A program made the translations under genes and the position numbers. The notes below the pieces were generated by a model. The model ran no database searches. It was not told the DNA's origin and was given only the letters and a program-made list of their open reading frames with translations. Shown piece by piece: positions 1 through 7,132 of a DNA stretch of 10,741 nucleotides. Numbering within the stretch: the first letter of the stretch is position 1; each line of letters starts with the position of its first letter. Source of the DNA: PWHW01 sp964435025 (lineage in GTDB: Bacteria; Patescibacteriota; Minisyncoccia; Minisyncoccales; PWPS01); contig CAYSXL010000016.1 of NCBI GenBank assembly GCA_964435025.1, positions 1 through 10,741 of the forward strand. The letters run 5' to 3'.

Positions 1-1
1 T

Positions 2-70
2 CTTAGCCTTAATTTAGCAGAGGTCTCTTTTAGAGTAAAAGAAAAACTCAAATCCTTTACCAACGGGTAA
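2..70 (+). CDS. possible 3' end of an unidentified CDS (partial at window edge)
   Basis: Frame 2 is open from the window edge to a TAA at 68-70 and gives 22 residues, starting LSLNLAEVSFRVKEK and ending KSFTNG. The composition (amphipathic, Lys-rich end) is protein-like, and a terminator-like hairpin overlaps the stop codon, as expected at a gene end. The fragment is too short for me to name a family. The other plus frames close early (TAG at 4-6 in frame 1). It could also be a chance open stretch. Confidence 0.4.
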   Translation, partial: LSLNLAEVSFRVKEKLKSFTNG

Positions 71-76
71 ATTTTT
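56..76 (+). terminator. small Rho-independent terminator overlapping a stop codon
   Basis: TTTACC (56-61) pairs with GGTAAA (66-71) around an AACG loop, and TTTTT (72-76) follows directly. The stem is only 6 bp and AT-rich, so it is weak. The TAA stop of the upstream reading frame (68-70) lies inside the 3' arm. The same bases could instead act as a poor -35 (TTTACC) with TAATCT at 79-84, 17 nt away, for the tRNA-Glu gene. Confidence 0.4.
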
Positions 77-101
77 GCTAATCTACCGAGGATAGAAGAA
101 A

Positions 102-174
102 GGCCCCATCGTCTAGCGGCTTAGGACGCCGGGTTCTCAGTCCGGTAACACGGGTTCAAATCCCGTTGGGGTCA
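102..174 (+). tRNA. tRNA-Glu (anticodon CTC)
   Basis: A full cloverleaf can be drawn. Acceptor arm GGCCCCA (102-108) pairs with TGGGGTC (167-173, one G-T pair). The D arm follows. The anticodon stem CCGGG/TCCGG (129-133/141-145) has loop TTCTCAG with CTC at 136-138. The T arm ACGGG-TTCAAAT-CCCGT contains the invariant TTC. Discriminator A is at 174. CCA is not encoded (ACA follows), so tRNA nucleotidyltransferase is needed. CTC reads GAG, the less used Glu codon in an AT-rich genome, so a TTC isoacceptor is expected elsewhere. Confidence 0.95.
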
Positions 175-216
175 CAATTTTATTATCCGAATTATAAGTG
201 ATAAGCTATAGCACAA

Positions 217-1329
217 ATGAAAACCTTATATGGTATTGCTATTCTTGCGGGAACTATAATCGGTGCAGGACTTTTTTCTCTCCCATACATCACTTCGGTG
301 GTGGGCATACAGGTAATATTGGGATATCTTTTTGTGTTGGGAATAGTTTCAGTTCTCGTTCATTACTTTCTGGGGGAAATAAGCCTAAAAACGCCTGATT
401 ATCTGCGCTTGCCGGGATTTGCAAAATACCATCTCGGGAAAAAGGCACAAAAGGTCGCCTACATTTCGGGAATTTTGGGAATGATGGGGGCGATACTCGC
501 TTATATTATTTTGGGAGGGGAATTTTTACATGCGCTTTTTTCTCCTGTTTTTGGAGGGGATATTACAGCATATACCACGGTCTATTTTGCTGTTTCCGCG
601 CTTATTATTTTTTTTGGTATCAGCGCGGTATCCAAAGTGGAGTTTTGGGGGATTATTGTTTTTATCGTTTTCCTTCTTTTGACCTTCATAAGGGGATTTG
701 AAGATATAAGCATAAACAACCTTTTTTTTATAAGAGAGGGGGCCTTTGATTTCTTTCTACCCTACGGGGCAATTCTTTTTGCGCTCTGGGGAGGAGCTCT
801 TATTCCTGAAATCGAGGAAGCGCTGGGAACGAAAAAGGATAAGAAAAAGTTACGGACCATTATCCCTGCAGGAATAATATTTTCCATTATTATCTCTATC
901 TTTTTTATAGTGATTGTACTTGGTATTACGGGAGAATATACAACAAAAGATGCGCTTGTCGGATTAGAGAATTATTTAGGTAACTCCATAACATCTTTAA
1001 TGCTTGGCTTTGGACTAGTCGTAATTTTTACTTCTCTTATCACTATAGGCCTTACCGTAAAAAAGATTCTCTGGTATGACCTCAAGCTCTCTAAAAATAT
1101 TTCCTGGGCACTCGCTTGTTTTATCCCGTTTCTTTTTTTTCTCGTTGGTGTAAAAGATTTTATCGTGGTTATTGGAATTGTGGGTGCGACAATGATTGCG
1201 GTAGATGCTGTTCTTATACTCTTAATGTATGAGAAAGTGAAATCGAAAAAAGTAAGACTTATTACTTATCCTTTGATTTTTATGTTTTTAATAGGTATCA
1301 TTTACGAGGTTGTTTATTTTTTTTCATAG
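217..1329 (+). CDS. APC-superfamily amino acid permease (aromatic amino acid permease-like)
   Basis: Predicted 370-residue integral membrane protein with about ten to eleven hydrophobic segments. Residues 12-24 (GTIIGAGLFSLPY) in the first segment are the hallmark of the Trp/Tyr permease (AAAP/HAAAP) branch of the APC superfamily, where this broken helix lines the substrate site. A second family-like stretch is WGGALIPEIEEAL near residues 191-203 in the sixth segment, followed by a Lys-rich cytoplasmic loop. The family imports amino acids by H+ or Na+ symport; the substrate cannot be read from sequence, though an auxotrophic CPR cell would need such uptake. The ATG at 217 has no Shine-Dalgarno. 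TATAAG (193-198) could be a -10 but lacks a matching -35, so read-through from the tRNA is possible. The next gene starts 11 nt after the TAG stop, suggesting one transcript. Confidence 0.82.
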   Translation: MKTLYGIAILAGTIIGAGLFSLPYITSVVGIQVILGYLFVLGIVSVLVHYFLGEISLKTPDYLRLPGFAKYHLGKKAQKVAYISGILGMMGAILAYIILGGEFLHALFSPVFGGDITAYTTVYFAVSALIIFFGISAVSKVEFWGIIVFIVFLLLTFIRGFEDISINNLFFIREGAFDFFLPYGAILFALWGGALIPEIEEALGTKKDKKKLRTIIPAGIIFSIIISIFFIVIVLGITGEYTTKDALVGLENYLGNSITSLMLGFGLVVIFTSLITIGLTVKKILWYDLKLSKNISWALACFIPFLFFLVGVKDFIVVIGIVGATMIAVDAVLILLMYEKVKSKKVRLITYPLIFMFLIGIIYEVVYFFS

Positions 1330-1340
1330 TTTTATAGAAA

Positions 1341-2285
1341 ATGTTTTTTACCGGGGTAATTTTTATTCTTTCCTGTTTTCTGATTATTCTCGCGAGTAGA
1401 GGAATTATAGATGCTCTTCATAGAGTTACTTGCAGACTGGGATGGAAGGAGTTTGTTGTAGCTTTTTTTGCCGCGTCTATCGGAGCGGTGATGCCCGAAC
1501 TTTTTATTGGTGTGAGGTCCGCGCTTGAGGGAGTGCCGGAGCTTGCCTTGGGAAGCATTATTGGTCAGAACATTATTCTCTTTACACTTTCTGTAGCGAT
1601 TTGCACGTTTATTTTGAAAGAGATTGTTGTAGAAAGTAGAACGGTGCGGGCGGGAGCTGTCTTTGCCCTTTTTGCTGTTATTCTGCCTTTTGTTCTTTTG
1701 TGGGACGGAGTTCTAAATCACACGGATGGGATGATTCTTATTCTTGTCTGTATTGCCTATATTTATTGGATCTTTTCCAAGGAGGATCATTATGTAAAAA
1801 AGCATCACACCATATTACCTAAGCAATCCACGCTGACAAAAGATATCTTAATTATTTTTTTTGGATTTTTGTTTGTCCTTTTAAGTGCGGAAGGAATTGT
1901 TTATTCAGCGAAGGTTTTTAGTGTCAATCTCGGGATACCGGTAACCATTTTCGGGCTCTTTGCCGTTAGTTTGGGAGTTGCTCTTCCGGAAACGTTCTTT
2001 TCCATTGCACTTGCAAATAGGGGTCATTCCTGGATGATTTTGGGAGGACTTATGGGGGCGATAGCCCTTTCCTCTACTCTTGTCTTAGGAGTGGTTACCC
2101 TCATTAATCCGATTGAAATTGCAGACATGTCTTCACTTCATGTAGCCAGATTTTTTCTAATTTCCGGAGGTTTCTTTTTACTTCTTTTCGTAAGAACGAG
2201 TAATAAAATAACAAAAAGGGAGGCATGGTTTCTCCTTGGTGTATATCTTCTCTTTCTGCTTTTTGAATTTGTTATACTGAGTTAA
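1341..2285 (+). CDS. CaCA-superfamily cation exchanger (Na+/Ca2+ exchanger-like), divergent
   Basis: 314-residue polytopic membrane protein with the two-repeat plan of calcium/cation antiporters. Alpha-1 near residues 44-80 has a PE pair (52-53), then LALGSIIGQNI, close to the family pattern of PEL...LALGNxxGSN. Alpha-2 near residues 207-250 has the second PE pair (216-217) and the FGLFAVSLGVALPET context. A charged loop at about 146-168 joins the halves. Family members exchange Ca2+ for Na+ or H+ across the cytoplasmic membrane. The second repeat is unusual: the family's GNxxGSN segment reads GGLMGAI here, losing the Asn/Asp and Ser that help bind cations. Function or ion preference may therefore differ. 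It probably shares a transcript with the permease 11 nt upstream. No Shine-Dalgarno precedes the ATG. Confidence 0.78.
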   Translation: MFFTGVIFILSCFLIILASRGIIDALHRVTCRLGWKEFVVAFFAASIGAVMPELFIGVRSALEGVPELALGSIIGQNIILFTLSVAICTFILKEIVVESRTVRAGAVFALFAVILPFVLLWDGVLNHTDGMILILVCIAYIYWIFSKEDHYVKKHHTILPKQSTLTKDILIIFFGFLFVLLSAEGIVYSAKVFSVNLGIPVTIFGLFAVSLGVALPETFFSIALANRGHSWMILGGLMGAIALSSTLVLGVVTLINPIEIADMSSLHVARFFLISGGFFLLLFVRTSNKITKREAWFLLGVYLLFLLFEFVILS

Positions 2286-2300
2286 ACTCGTCGATAGGGC

Positions 2301-2346
2301 CGGGTACCAGTCGGTACCCGACTAGTCCCGCACCGACTGGTGCGGG
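2301..2346 (+). repeat. tandem hairpins with complementary loops
   Basis: CGGGTACC (2301-2308) and GGTACCCG (2313-2320) form an 8-bp stem with loop AGTC. CCCGCACC (2327-2334) and GGTGCGGG (2339-2346) form a second 8-bp stem with loop GACT. The two loops are exact reverse complements, and the match extends to ACCAGTCGGT versus ACCGACTGGT. A further alternative, AGTCGG with CCGACT (2309-2314/2318-2323), also exists. A small CACC-TTTT-GGTG hairpin follows at 2359-2370. No T-run follows the main pair, so a classic terminator is doubtful. The structure sits between the exchanger gene and rmuC and could be a transcript-end or processing signal or a mobile palindrome. Confidence 0.7.
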
Positions 2347-2384
2347 GTTGATATTTTCACCTTTTGGTGTTATTATTTGCCCGT

Positions 2385-3347
2385 ATGTTAGGGGAAATGC
2401 TTCTTATTTTCTTATTTATTCTTGCTCTTTTTGTTATTTTACTTTTTGTGCGTAAAGCAAATTTAGATGTGGAGCGAAGGCTTACGGACGTTATTACCGG
2501 TGAATTAAAGGATATAAGAGGAAATGTCGATAACAACACAAAGCATATGCACGAGCAGATAAATTCCTTTGTTCGTGAAACACAGAACATAAAGCAAGGA
2601 ATGAATACTATGCAAGACACGGTAAAAAGCATTTCATCCTTTCAGGAATTTTTTCGTTCTCCAAAAATAAGAGGGGAGTGGGGAGAGGCAAGTTTAAAGC
2701 ACCTTCTAAAGGAATATTTTCCGGAAGACCTTTTTCAGCTACAGTACTCCTTTTCTTCGGGAGAAAAGGTAGATGGTGTACTCAAGCTTCCGGATCAAAA
2801 AATGCTGCCCATTGATGCAAAATTTCCTCTTGATAATTTCAGAAGAATGGTGGGAGCAAAAGATGAGAATAGAGAAATTTATCGAAAAAAGTTTTTAGAA
2901 GATGCAAAGAAACATATACAAAAGATTTCGGAAAAATATATTCTTCCTTCTGAGAACACGGTAGATTTTGCGGTGATGTATATTCCCGCCGAGGCAGTGT
3001 ATTATGAAATAAATATGGAGTACGACGTTGATATTGCCGAGTACGCGCGTTCAAAGAAAGTGATCTTATCTTCCCCGAATACTTTTTATTTGACGCTTCG
3101 CGGAATAGAACAGTGGTTCAGGGATACGCAGATATCCGAACAAGCTCACGAAATAATGGACAGACTTAGCAAAATAGAGAAGGATGGTAGTAAGCTCATG
3201 CGGGAATTTAACAAACTGGGGGCTCATCTTAAGAATGCAAATGCCGCATACAATACATCAAAAAAAAGAGTGGAGATTTTCGATAAAAAAGTAAAAGGAG
3301 TTTTAAAGAATAAAAAAGTAACCGCCTTAAAAAAGAATAAAAACTAA
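2385..3347 (+). CDS. rmuC: RmuC-family DNA recombination protein
   Basis: 320 residues from the ATG at 2385. A single membrane anchor (about residues 5-22) is followed by a charged, probably coiled-coil stretch (25-90) and the RmuC domain. The domain shows SPKIRGEWGE (residues 92-101), VDGVLKLPD (129-137) and PIDAKFP (142-148), which match the family's rGxWGE, D-x-LP and IDAKxP core. E. coli RmuC limits inversions at short repeats; the fold is nuclease-like and the biochemical activity is poorly known. An in-frame TTG at 2364 would add MVLLFAR, but it lies in the small hairpin after the exchanger gene and lacks a ribosome site, so I prefer the ATG. The protein is shorter than the E. coli one (about 475 residues), mainly in the coiled coil. 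rplU follows after 17 nt. Confidence 0.9.
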   Translation: MLGEMLLIFLFILALFVILLFVRKANLDVERRLTDVITGELKDIRGNVDNNTKHMHEQINSFVRETQNIKQGMNTMQDTVKSISSFQEFFRSPKIRGEWGEASLKHLLKEYFPEDLFQLQYSFSSGEKVDGVLKLPDQKMLPIDAKFPLDNFRRMVGAKDENREIYRKKFLEDAKKHIQKISEKYILPSENTVDFAVMYIPAEAVYYEINMEYDVDIAEYARSKKVILSSPNTFYLTLRGIEQWFRDTQISEQAHEIMDRLSKIEKDGSKLMREFNKLGAHLKNANAAYNTSKKRVEIFDKKVKGVLKNKKVTALKKNKN

Positions 3348-3364
3348 TTTTTTAAAGCAGAAAC

Positions 3365-3691
3365 ATGATTGCAGTAATTCAAACCGGAGGAAAGCAGTAT
3401 CTCGTTTCTCCCGGAGACAAAATAAAAATCGAGAAAATAAATACCGGAAAAGGGGAAAAAGTTAATTTTGACAAGGTCCTTCTCTTTGAAGATGAAAAAG
3501 GGGAGTTTTTGCTTGGAACTCCTTATCTCGAGGGAGTAAAAGTATCAGGAGAAGTATTAGAGGAAGCTCTTGGGGAGAAAAAAAGAGTTTTTAAGCATAA
3601 GCCCAAAAAGAGATATAAAGTGAAAAAAGGGCATAGGCAACCTTTTACGGAAGTGGAGATAAAGGATATAAAAACAAATAAAAGAACATAG
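3365..3691 (+). CDS. rplU: 50S ribosomal protein L21
   Basis: 108 residues, close to the usual 100-105. The start MIAVIQTGGKQYLVSPGD is the conserved L21 N-terminus, and the basic C-terminal block KHKPKKRYKVKKGHRQPFT matches the rRNA-binding tail (KxxRRKxxxKxxGHRQxxT). L21 binds 23S rRNA in the large subunit. L27 (rpmA), its usual downstream partner, is absent: the next gene is convergent recR, so L21 is separated from L27 here. Only AAAGCAG lies upstream of the ATG, which is not a convincing Shine-Dalgarno. The gene is probably read with rmuC or from a promoter within it. Confidence 0.97.
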   Translation: MIAVIQTGGKQYLVSPGDKIKIEKINTGKGEKVNFDKVLLFEDEKGEFLLGTPYLEGVKVSGEVLEEALGEKKRVFKHKPKKRYKVKKGHRQPFTEVEIKDIKTNKRT

Positions 3692-3692
3692 G

Positions 3693-3715
3693 AGTAGCCT
3701 TACCCTTTTGCTACT
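3693..3715. terminator. possible bidirectional terminator between convergent rplU and recR
   Basis: AGTAGC (3693-3698) pairs with GCTACT (3710-3715) across an 11-nt loop holding CCC and TTTT. It lies in the 44-bp gap where rplU (plus) and recR (minus) converge, which is where a shared terminator is expected. The stem is short and no strong T-run follows on either strand, so support is mostly positional. Confidence 0.35.
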
Positions 3716-3735
3716 AACTCTTTAAGTAGGCCGAA

Positions 3736-4323
3736 TTACTTTCTTCCCCTGAGTGCGAAACTCAGGGTTTCTTCGTCGGCATACTCTAATTCGCTTCCCG
3801 TAGAAAGACCTCTTCCTAAACGGGTAGTTTTAATGCCTAGAGAATTCAATATGCGTGTAATAAAAATTGCTGTCGCTTCTCCTTCGGTATTTTGATTGGT
3901 GGCAATAATTACCTCCTTTACACCTTCAACTCTTCTCTTGAGTTCCTCGGCTCTTATTTGTTTCAGATCCTCTCTTCTTAAAGGAGAAACGGTACCTCCC
4001 AAAATAAAATAAAGACCATTATATTCTCCTGTCTTTTCAATGGAGATTAAGTCGGTTTCCTTTTCCACGACACATAGCATATCTTTGTTTCTTTTGGGAT
4101 TGGAACAAATGGCGCAGGTATCAGGACCACTCTCAACGGAACGAAAACAGGACTTGCATAAGTTTACTTTTTCTTTGACTTCCTTAAGAGCGGCAATAAA
4201 TTCGTCTATTTCTTGAGGAGAGGAATTTAAACAGTAAAAAGCAAAACGCGTTGCCGTACGCGGTCCGATGGCAGGAAAGCGGCAAAAAATTTTTATGAGT
4301 TTTTCGATTGATGGGGGATACAT
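3736..4323 (-). CDS. recR: recombination mediator RecR
   Basis: 195 residues, the normal RecR length (about 200). In order: helix-hairpin-helix FPAIGPRTATRFAF (residues 16-29); a four-cysteine zinc finger with C56, C59, C70 and C73; a Toprim domain beginning LCVVEKETDL (83-92), with GEYNGLYFILGG and the TNQNTEGEATA segment; and the conserved C-terminus TRLGRGLSTGSELEYAD. RecR acts with RecO (and RecF) to load RecA onto SSB-coated single-stranded DNA at gaps. It is the last gene of the cysS-dnaB-recR operon, starting 4 nt after the dnaB stop, so translational coupling is likely. All key residues are present. Confidence 0.97.
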   Translation of the reverse strand: MYPPSIEKLIKIFCRFPAIGPRTATRFAFYCLNSSPQEIDEFIAALKEVKEKVNLCKSCFRSVESGPDTCAICSNPKRNKDMLCVVEKETDLISIEKTGEYNGLYFILGGTVSPLRREDLKQIRAEELKRRVEGVKEVIIATNQNTEGEATAIFITRILNSLGIKTTRLGRGLSTGSELEYADEETLSFALRGRK

Positions 4324-4327
4324 GCGC

Positions 4328-5683
4328 TTAGGAATTAGCGTGTCTGCGATCCAAGTTTCTAAAGGAAGCTATGTTTTGGTCAAAGTACATTTCGGCTTTA
4401 CCGATTGGCCCGTTACGGTGTTTGGCAACAATGATATCGGATATGTTTTTACGAGATGTATCTTGCCTGTAATAATCTTCACGATAAATAAACATTACAA
4501 CGTCTGCATCTTGTTCAATTGCCCCGGTCTCGCGTAAGTCGGAGAGGCGGGGTACTTGCGGAGTTCTCTGCTCCACCGCACGAGAAAGTTGGGAAAGTGC
4601 AAGGACGGGAACATCAAGCTCTTTGGCAAGTGTTTTCAATTCGCGGGATATTTCCGTCATCTGTTGCACCATGGAATCGGAAGAAGATCTTGGCTGCATA
4701 AGTTGTAAATAATCTACGATAATGAGACCGAGGCCTTTTTCCGCTTGCAACCTTCTTGCCATAGTACGCATCTGCATCACGTTAAAAGAGATAGAGTCAT
4801 CAATATATATCGGTAGTTTCGAGAGCTCACCGAAAGATTCTCTTATTTTTACAAAATCGTTATTATCTCCACTTTTTTTAAGATTGCCGGTACGGAGTTT
4901 CCAAAGATTAATTTCCGACATATCGGAAATAAGTCTATCAACAACCTGGTCGACGGACATTTCTAGGCTGAATATGCCCACGGAAGTATTATGATTCATG
5001 GCTACATTTTTGGCGATATTGGAAGCAAACGAACTTTTCCCCATACTCGGCCTAGCCGCCAATATTATAAGGTCGGAGTTCTGAAGACCGGAAAGGATAT
5101 TATCGAGATCGGTAAATCCGGTAGGGACGCCCCTTGCGCTTCCTTCCTCGGAAGAAAGTTTTTCTATTCTCTCAAATGCGCTTTCGAGAGTATCTTTCAG
5201 CGGGAGAAAGGTTTTTCTTGAGGATCCTTGAGAAATATTTAGAACTTTCCTTTCGGCTTCGTCAAGAAGAAGATCTACATCCCTTTCTTCGTCGTACGCG
5301 GAGATACTTATTTCCTGACCAAAGTTTATGAGGTCCCGTAAAATTCTTTTTTTGCAAACCATATTTGCATAGTCGGCAACGTGGCTTGCGGTAGGAACGG
5401 AGTTGACCAGAGATGTTAGATAACTTTTTCCGCCCACTTCTTTGAGGAGCTTTTTTTCCTTAAGATGAGCGGAAACGGAAAGGAGATCGATAGCCTCTCT
5501 CCGGTCCAAGAGAGTCATCATAGTTTCGTAGATATCGCTGTGTGCTTTTTTGTAGAAGTCCCGGGGTATCAAAAAATCCACTACTTTAAAAATAGCTTCA
5601 GGGTCAAGCATAAGAGACCCAAGAAGGGACTGCTCGGCTTCTATGTTTTGCGGGGGTATCTTTTCTTGCGATTGGGGAGTCAT
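4328..5683 (-). CDS. dnaB: replicative DNA helicase DnaB
   Basis: 451 residues, typical for DnaB. The N-terminal helical domain (about 8-115) opens with PPQNIEAEQSLLGSLMLD. A linker and the RecA-like C-terminal domain (about 180-451) follow. Visible motifs are Walker A RPSMGKS (211-217), catalytic Glu in FSLEMS (E241), Walker B IIVDYLQLM (321-329), the H4 region LSQLSRAVEQR (363-373), SDLRETGAIEQDAD (381-394) and the KHRNGP loop with the likely arginine finger (R423). DnaB is the hexameric fork helicase that recruits primase and couples to the DnaX clamp loader. Its ATG overlaps the cysS stop codon as ATGA (5680-5683), a coupling signal. No intein or insertion interrupts the helicase core, although DnaB often carries inteins. 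Confidence 0.98.
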   Translation of the reverse strand: MTPQSQEKIPPQNIEAEQSLLGSLMLDPEAIFKVVDFLIPRDFYKKAHSDIYETMMTLLDRREAIDLLSVSAHLKEKKLLKEVGGKSYLTSLVNSVPTASHVADYANMVCKKRILRDLINFGQEISISAYDEERDVDLLLDEAERKVLNISQGSSRKTFLPLKDTLESAFERIEKLSSEEGSARGVPTGFTDLDNILSGLQNSDLIILAARPSMGKSSFASNIAKNVAMNHNTSVGIFSLEMSVDQVVDRLISDMSEINLWKLRTGNLKKSGDNNDFVKIRESFGELSKLPIYIDDSISFNVMQMRTMARRLQAEKGLGLIIVDYLQLMQPRSSSDSMVQQMTEISRELKTLAKELDVPVLALSQLSRAVEQRTPQVPRLSDLRETGAIEQDADVVMFIYREDYYRQDTSRKNISDIIVAKHRNGPIGKAEMYFDQNIASFRNLDRRHANS

Positions 5684-7044
5684 ATTTTTTTTATTTTATA
5701 ACCGTCTTTAGTATCTTCGACAGAATAGCCTTTTTTCTTTATTTTTTCTCTTAATTCATCCGCTTTTTTAAAGTCTTTATTTTTTCGGGCTTCTTCTCTT
5801 TCTTTAAGAAGCTTAGTGATTTCTTCGGGAATTCCTTTCCCGGGCATTTTGGTTAACTTCAGTCCCAGCAGCTTGTCAAAGTCTTCAACGGTTGCCTTTT
5901 TTGTTTTGTTATCAAGATTGTTATCTTTTATCATTCTCCAGGTAACTTCGAGCGCTTTGGGAGTGTCAAGATCATCGCTTACAGCGGAGAGAAACTCCTC
6001 TTTATAAGAAGGAGAAACAGCTCCTTTTTCTGATTCTAACTCAGCTACTCTGTTTTGCAAATTTTTTAGTCCGTTTTTTGCGTTTTCTATCGCTTCTTTA
6101 GAAAAGTTTAGTATTGACCTGTAATGAGCGCCCAAGACAAGGTAGCGATAGGCGAGAGGCGGGATGTTTTCTTCTTTTAGGTCATAAAGTGTAATAAAGC
6201 CGCCTTTTGATTTGGACATTTTTCGGTCTTTGAGATTCAAAAACTCACCATGCATCCATAAGGTTGCAAGATTATCCTCGAAACCGGCTTTGCTTTGTGC
6301 TATTTCGTTTGTGTGGTGCACGGAAATGTGGTCAACTCCTCCGCAGTGTATATCAAAAGGGACTCCCAAATATTTGTGAGCCATTACCACACACTCGGTA
6401 TGCCATCCGGGGAAGCCGGTTCCCCAAGGAGATTCCCATTCCATTTGCCTTTTATCATCCGGTTTGGAAAATTTCCATAAGGCAAAGTCGGTAATGTTCT
6501 TTTTTCCTTTTACTTCTACGCGTGCTCCCGGTTTTAACTTAACTTCTTTAAGTTTGGCAAGCTCTCCGTATTCATTAAGTTTAGAGGTATCGAAGTAAAT
6601 TCCGTCTTCGATCTGGTAAGTAAATCCTTTTTTTTCAAGGAGCTTTATAAGATCGAGCTGCTCTTTTATGGTTTCCGTGGCTTTTACGTAAATATCGGGA
6701 GAAACTATGTTTAAGTCTTCTATATTCTCTTTGAAAGCTTGCGTGTAGTATTCCGCAATTTCAAAAGCACTTTTTTTCTTTTTTTTGGCACTTGCTTCAA
6801 TTTTATCTTCTCCCGTGTCTTCGTCGGAGGTAAGATGTCCCACATCGGTAATATTCATCACATGCTTTACTTTATAGTTGTTGTAGTAAAGAGCTCTCTT
6901 TAAAACGTCTTCAAAGATGTAAGTGCGGAGGTTCCCTATGTGCGCATAATCATAAACGGTAGGCCCGCAAGTATAAAGCCCCACCTCTTCTTTAAGGGGT
7001 CGAAGGTCTTCTTTTTTTCTGCTTAGTGTATTGTATAATTTCAT
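5680..7044 (-). CDS. cysS: cysteinyl-tRNA synthetase
   Basis: 454 residues, close to E. coli CysS (461). Class I signatures are present: HIGN at 35-38 and KMSKS at 275-279. The catalytic zinc ligands are C26 (in YTCGPTVYDYAHIGN), C218 (in GFPGWHTEC), H243 and E247, the expected C-C-H-E set that gives cysteine selectivity. An anticodon-binding helical domain and a Lys/Glu-rich tail (about 405-454) follow, with the family KKADELR motif. The enzyme charges tRNA-Cys with cysteine in the cytoplasm. It is the first gene of the operon, with a well-formed promoter only a few bases upstream. An A8-G-A7 tract on the coding strand (complement of 6771-6786) encodes Lys87-91; alignment by eye with the family shows no extra residues there. 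Confidence 0.98.
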   Translation of the reverse strand: MKLYNTLSRKKEDLRPLKEEVGLYTCGPTVYDYAHIGNLRTYIFEDVLKRALYYNNYKVKHVMNITDVGHLTSDEDTGEDKIEASAKKKKKSAFEIAEYYTQAFKENIEDLNIVSPDIYVKATETIKEQLDLIKLLEKKGFTYQIEDGIYFDTSKLNEYGELAKLKEVKLKPGARVEVKGKKNITDFALWKFSKPDDKRQMEWESPWGTGFPGWHTECVVMAHKYLGVPFDIHCGGVDHISVHHTNEIAQSKAGFEDNLATLWMHGEFLNLKDRKMSKSKGGFITLYDLKEENIPPLAYRYLVLGAHYRSILNFSKEAIENAKNGLKNLQNRVAELESEKGAVSPSYKEEFLSAVSDDLDTPKALEVTWRMIKDNNLDNKTKKATVEDFDKLLGLKLTKMPGKGIPEEITKLLKEREEARKNKDFKKADELREKIKKKGYSVEDTKDGYKIKKI

Positions 7045-7053
7045 TACGGGTAA

Positions 7054-7082
7054 ATTTTACCACAGCAAAAAAGGCAATACAA
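7054..7082 (-). promoter_or_regulatory. sigma70-type promoter of cysS-dnaB-recR, near-leaderless
   Basis: On the minus strand, TTGTAT (complement of 7077-7082) and TAAAAT (complement of 7054-7059) are separated by exactly 17 nt. Transcription should start near 7046-7048, only 2-4 nt before the ATG at 7044, which predicts an almost leaderless mRNA. This fits the lack of any Shine-Dalgarno. A palindrome GGTAAA-T-TTTACC (7049-7061) covers the -10 and could bind a regulator or be simple AT-rich coincidence. Confidence 0.6.
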
Positions 7083-7117
7083 ACTTGAGGATACTTTTAT
7101 TCCCTTTCGCTTTGTAG

Positions 7118-7123
7118 TAAAAT
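7118..7123 (+). promoter_or_regulatory. possible -10 element for the 7133 gene
   Basis: TAAAAT at 7118-7123 lies about 10 bp before the ATG at 7133, giving a predicted start near 7130 and again an almost leaderless message. The -35 position (about 7095-7100, TTTTAT) is a poor match, and the TTGAGG at 7085-7090 is too far away (27 nt). The call is positional and weak. Confidence 0.3.
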
Positions 7124-7132
7124 AAACCTCGT

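Noticed and set aside
2364..2384. TTG start adding seven residues to RmuC
   Set aside because: It falls within a small CACC-TTTT-GGTG hairpin and has no ribosome site; the ATG at 2385 gives a normal membrane anchor.
4268..5701. Plus-strand open frames opposite recR and dnaB
   Set aside because: They are compositional shadows with no recognisable motifs, lying opposite two fully recognised genes.
6771..6786. Homopolymer tract (A8-G-A7 on the coding strand of cysS) as a frameshift or programmed slippage site
   Set aside because: The reading frame is intact and the residue count matches the family around it, so there is no sign of a shift; slippage in vivo cannot be judged.
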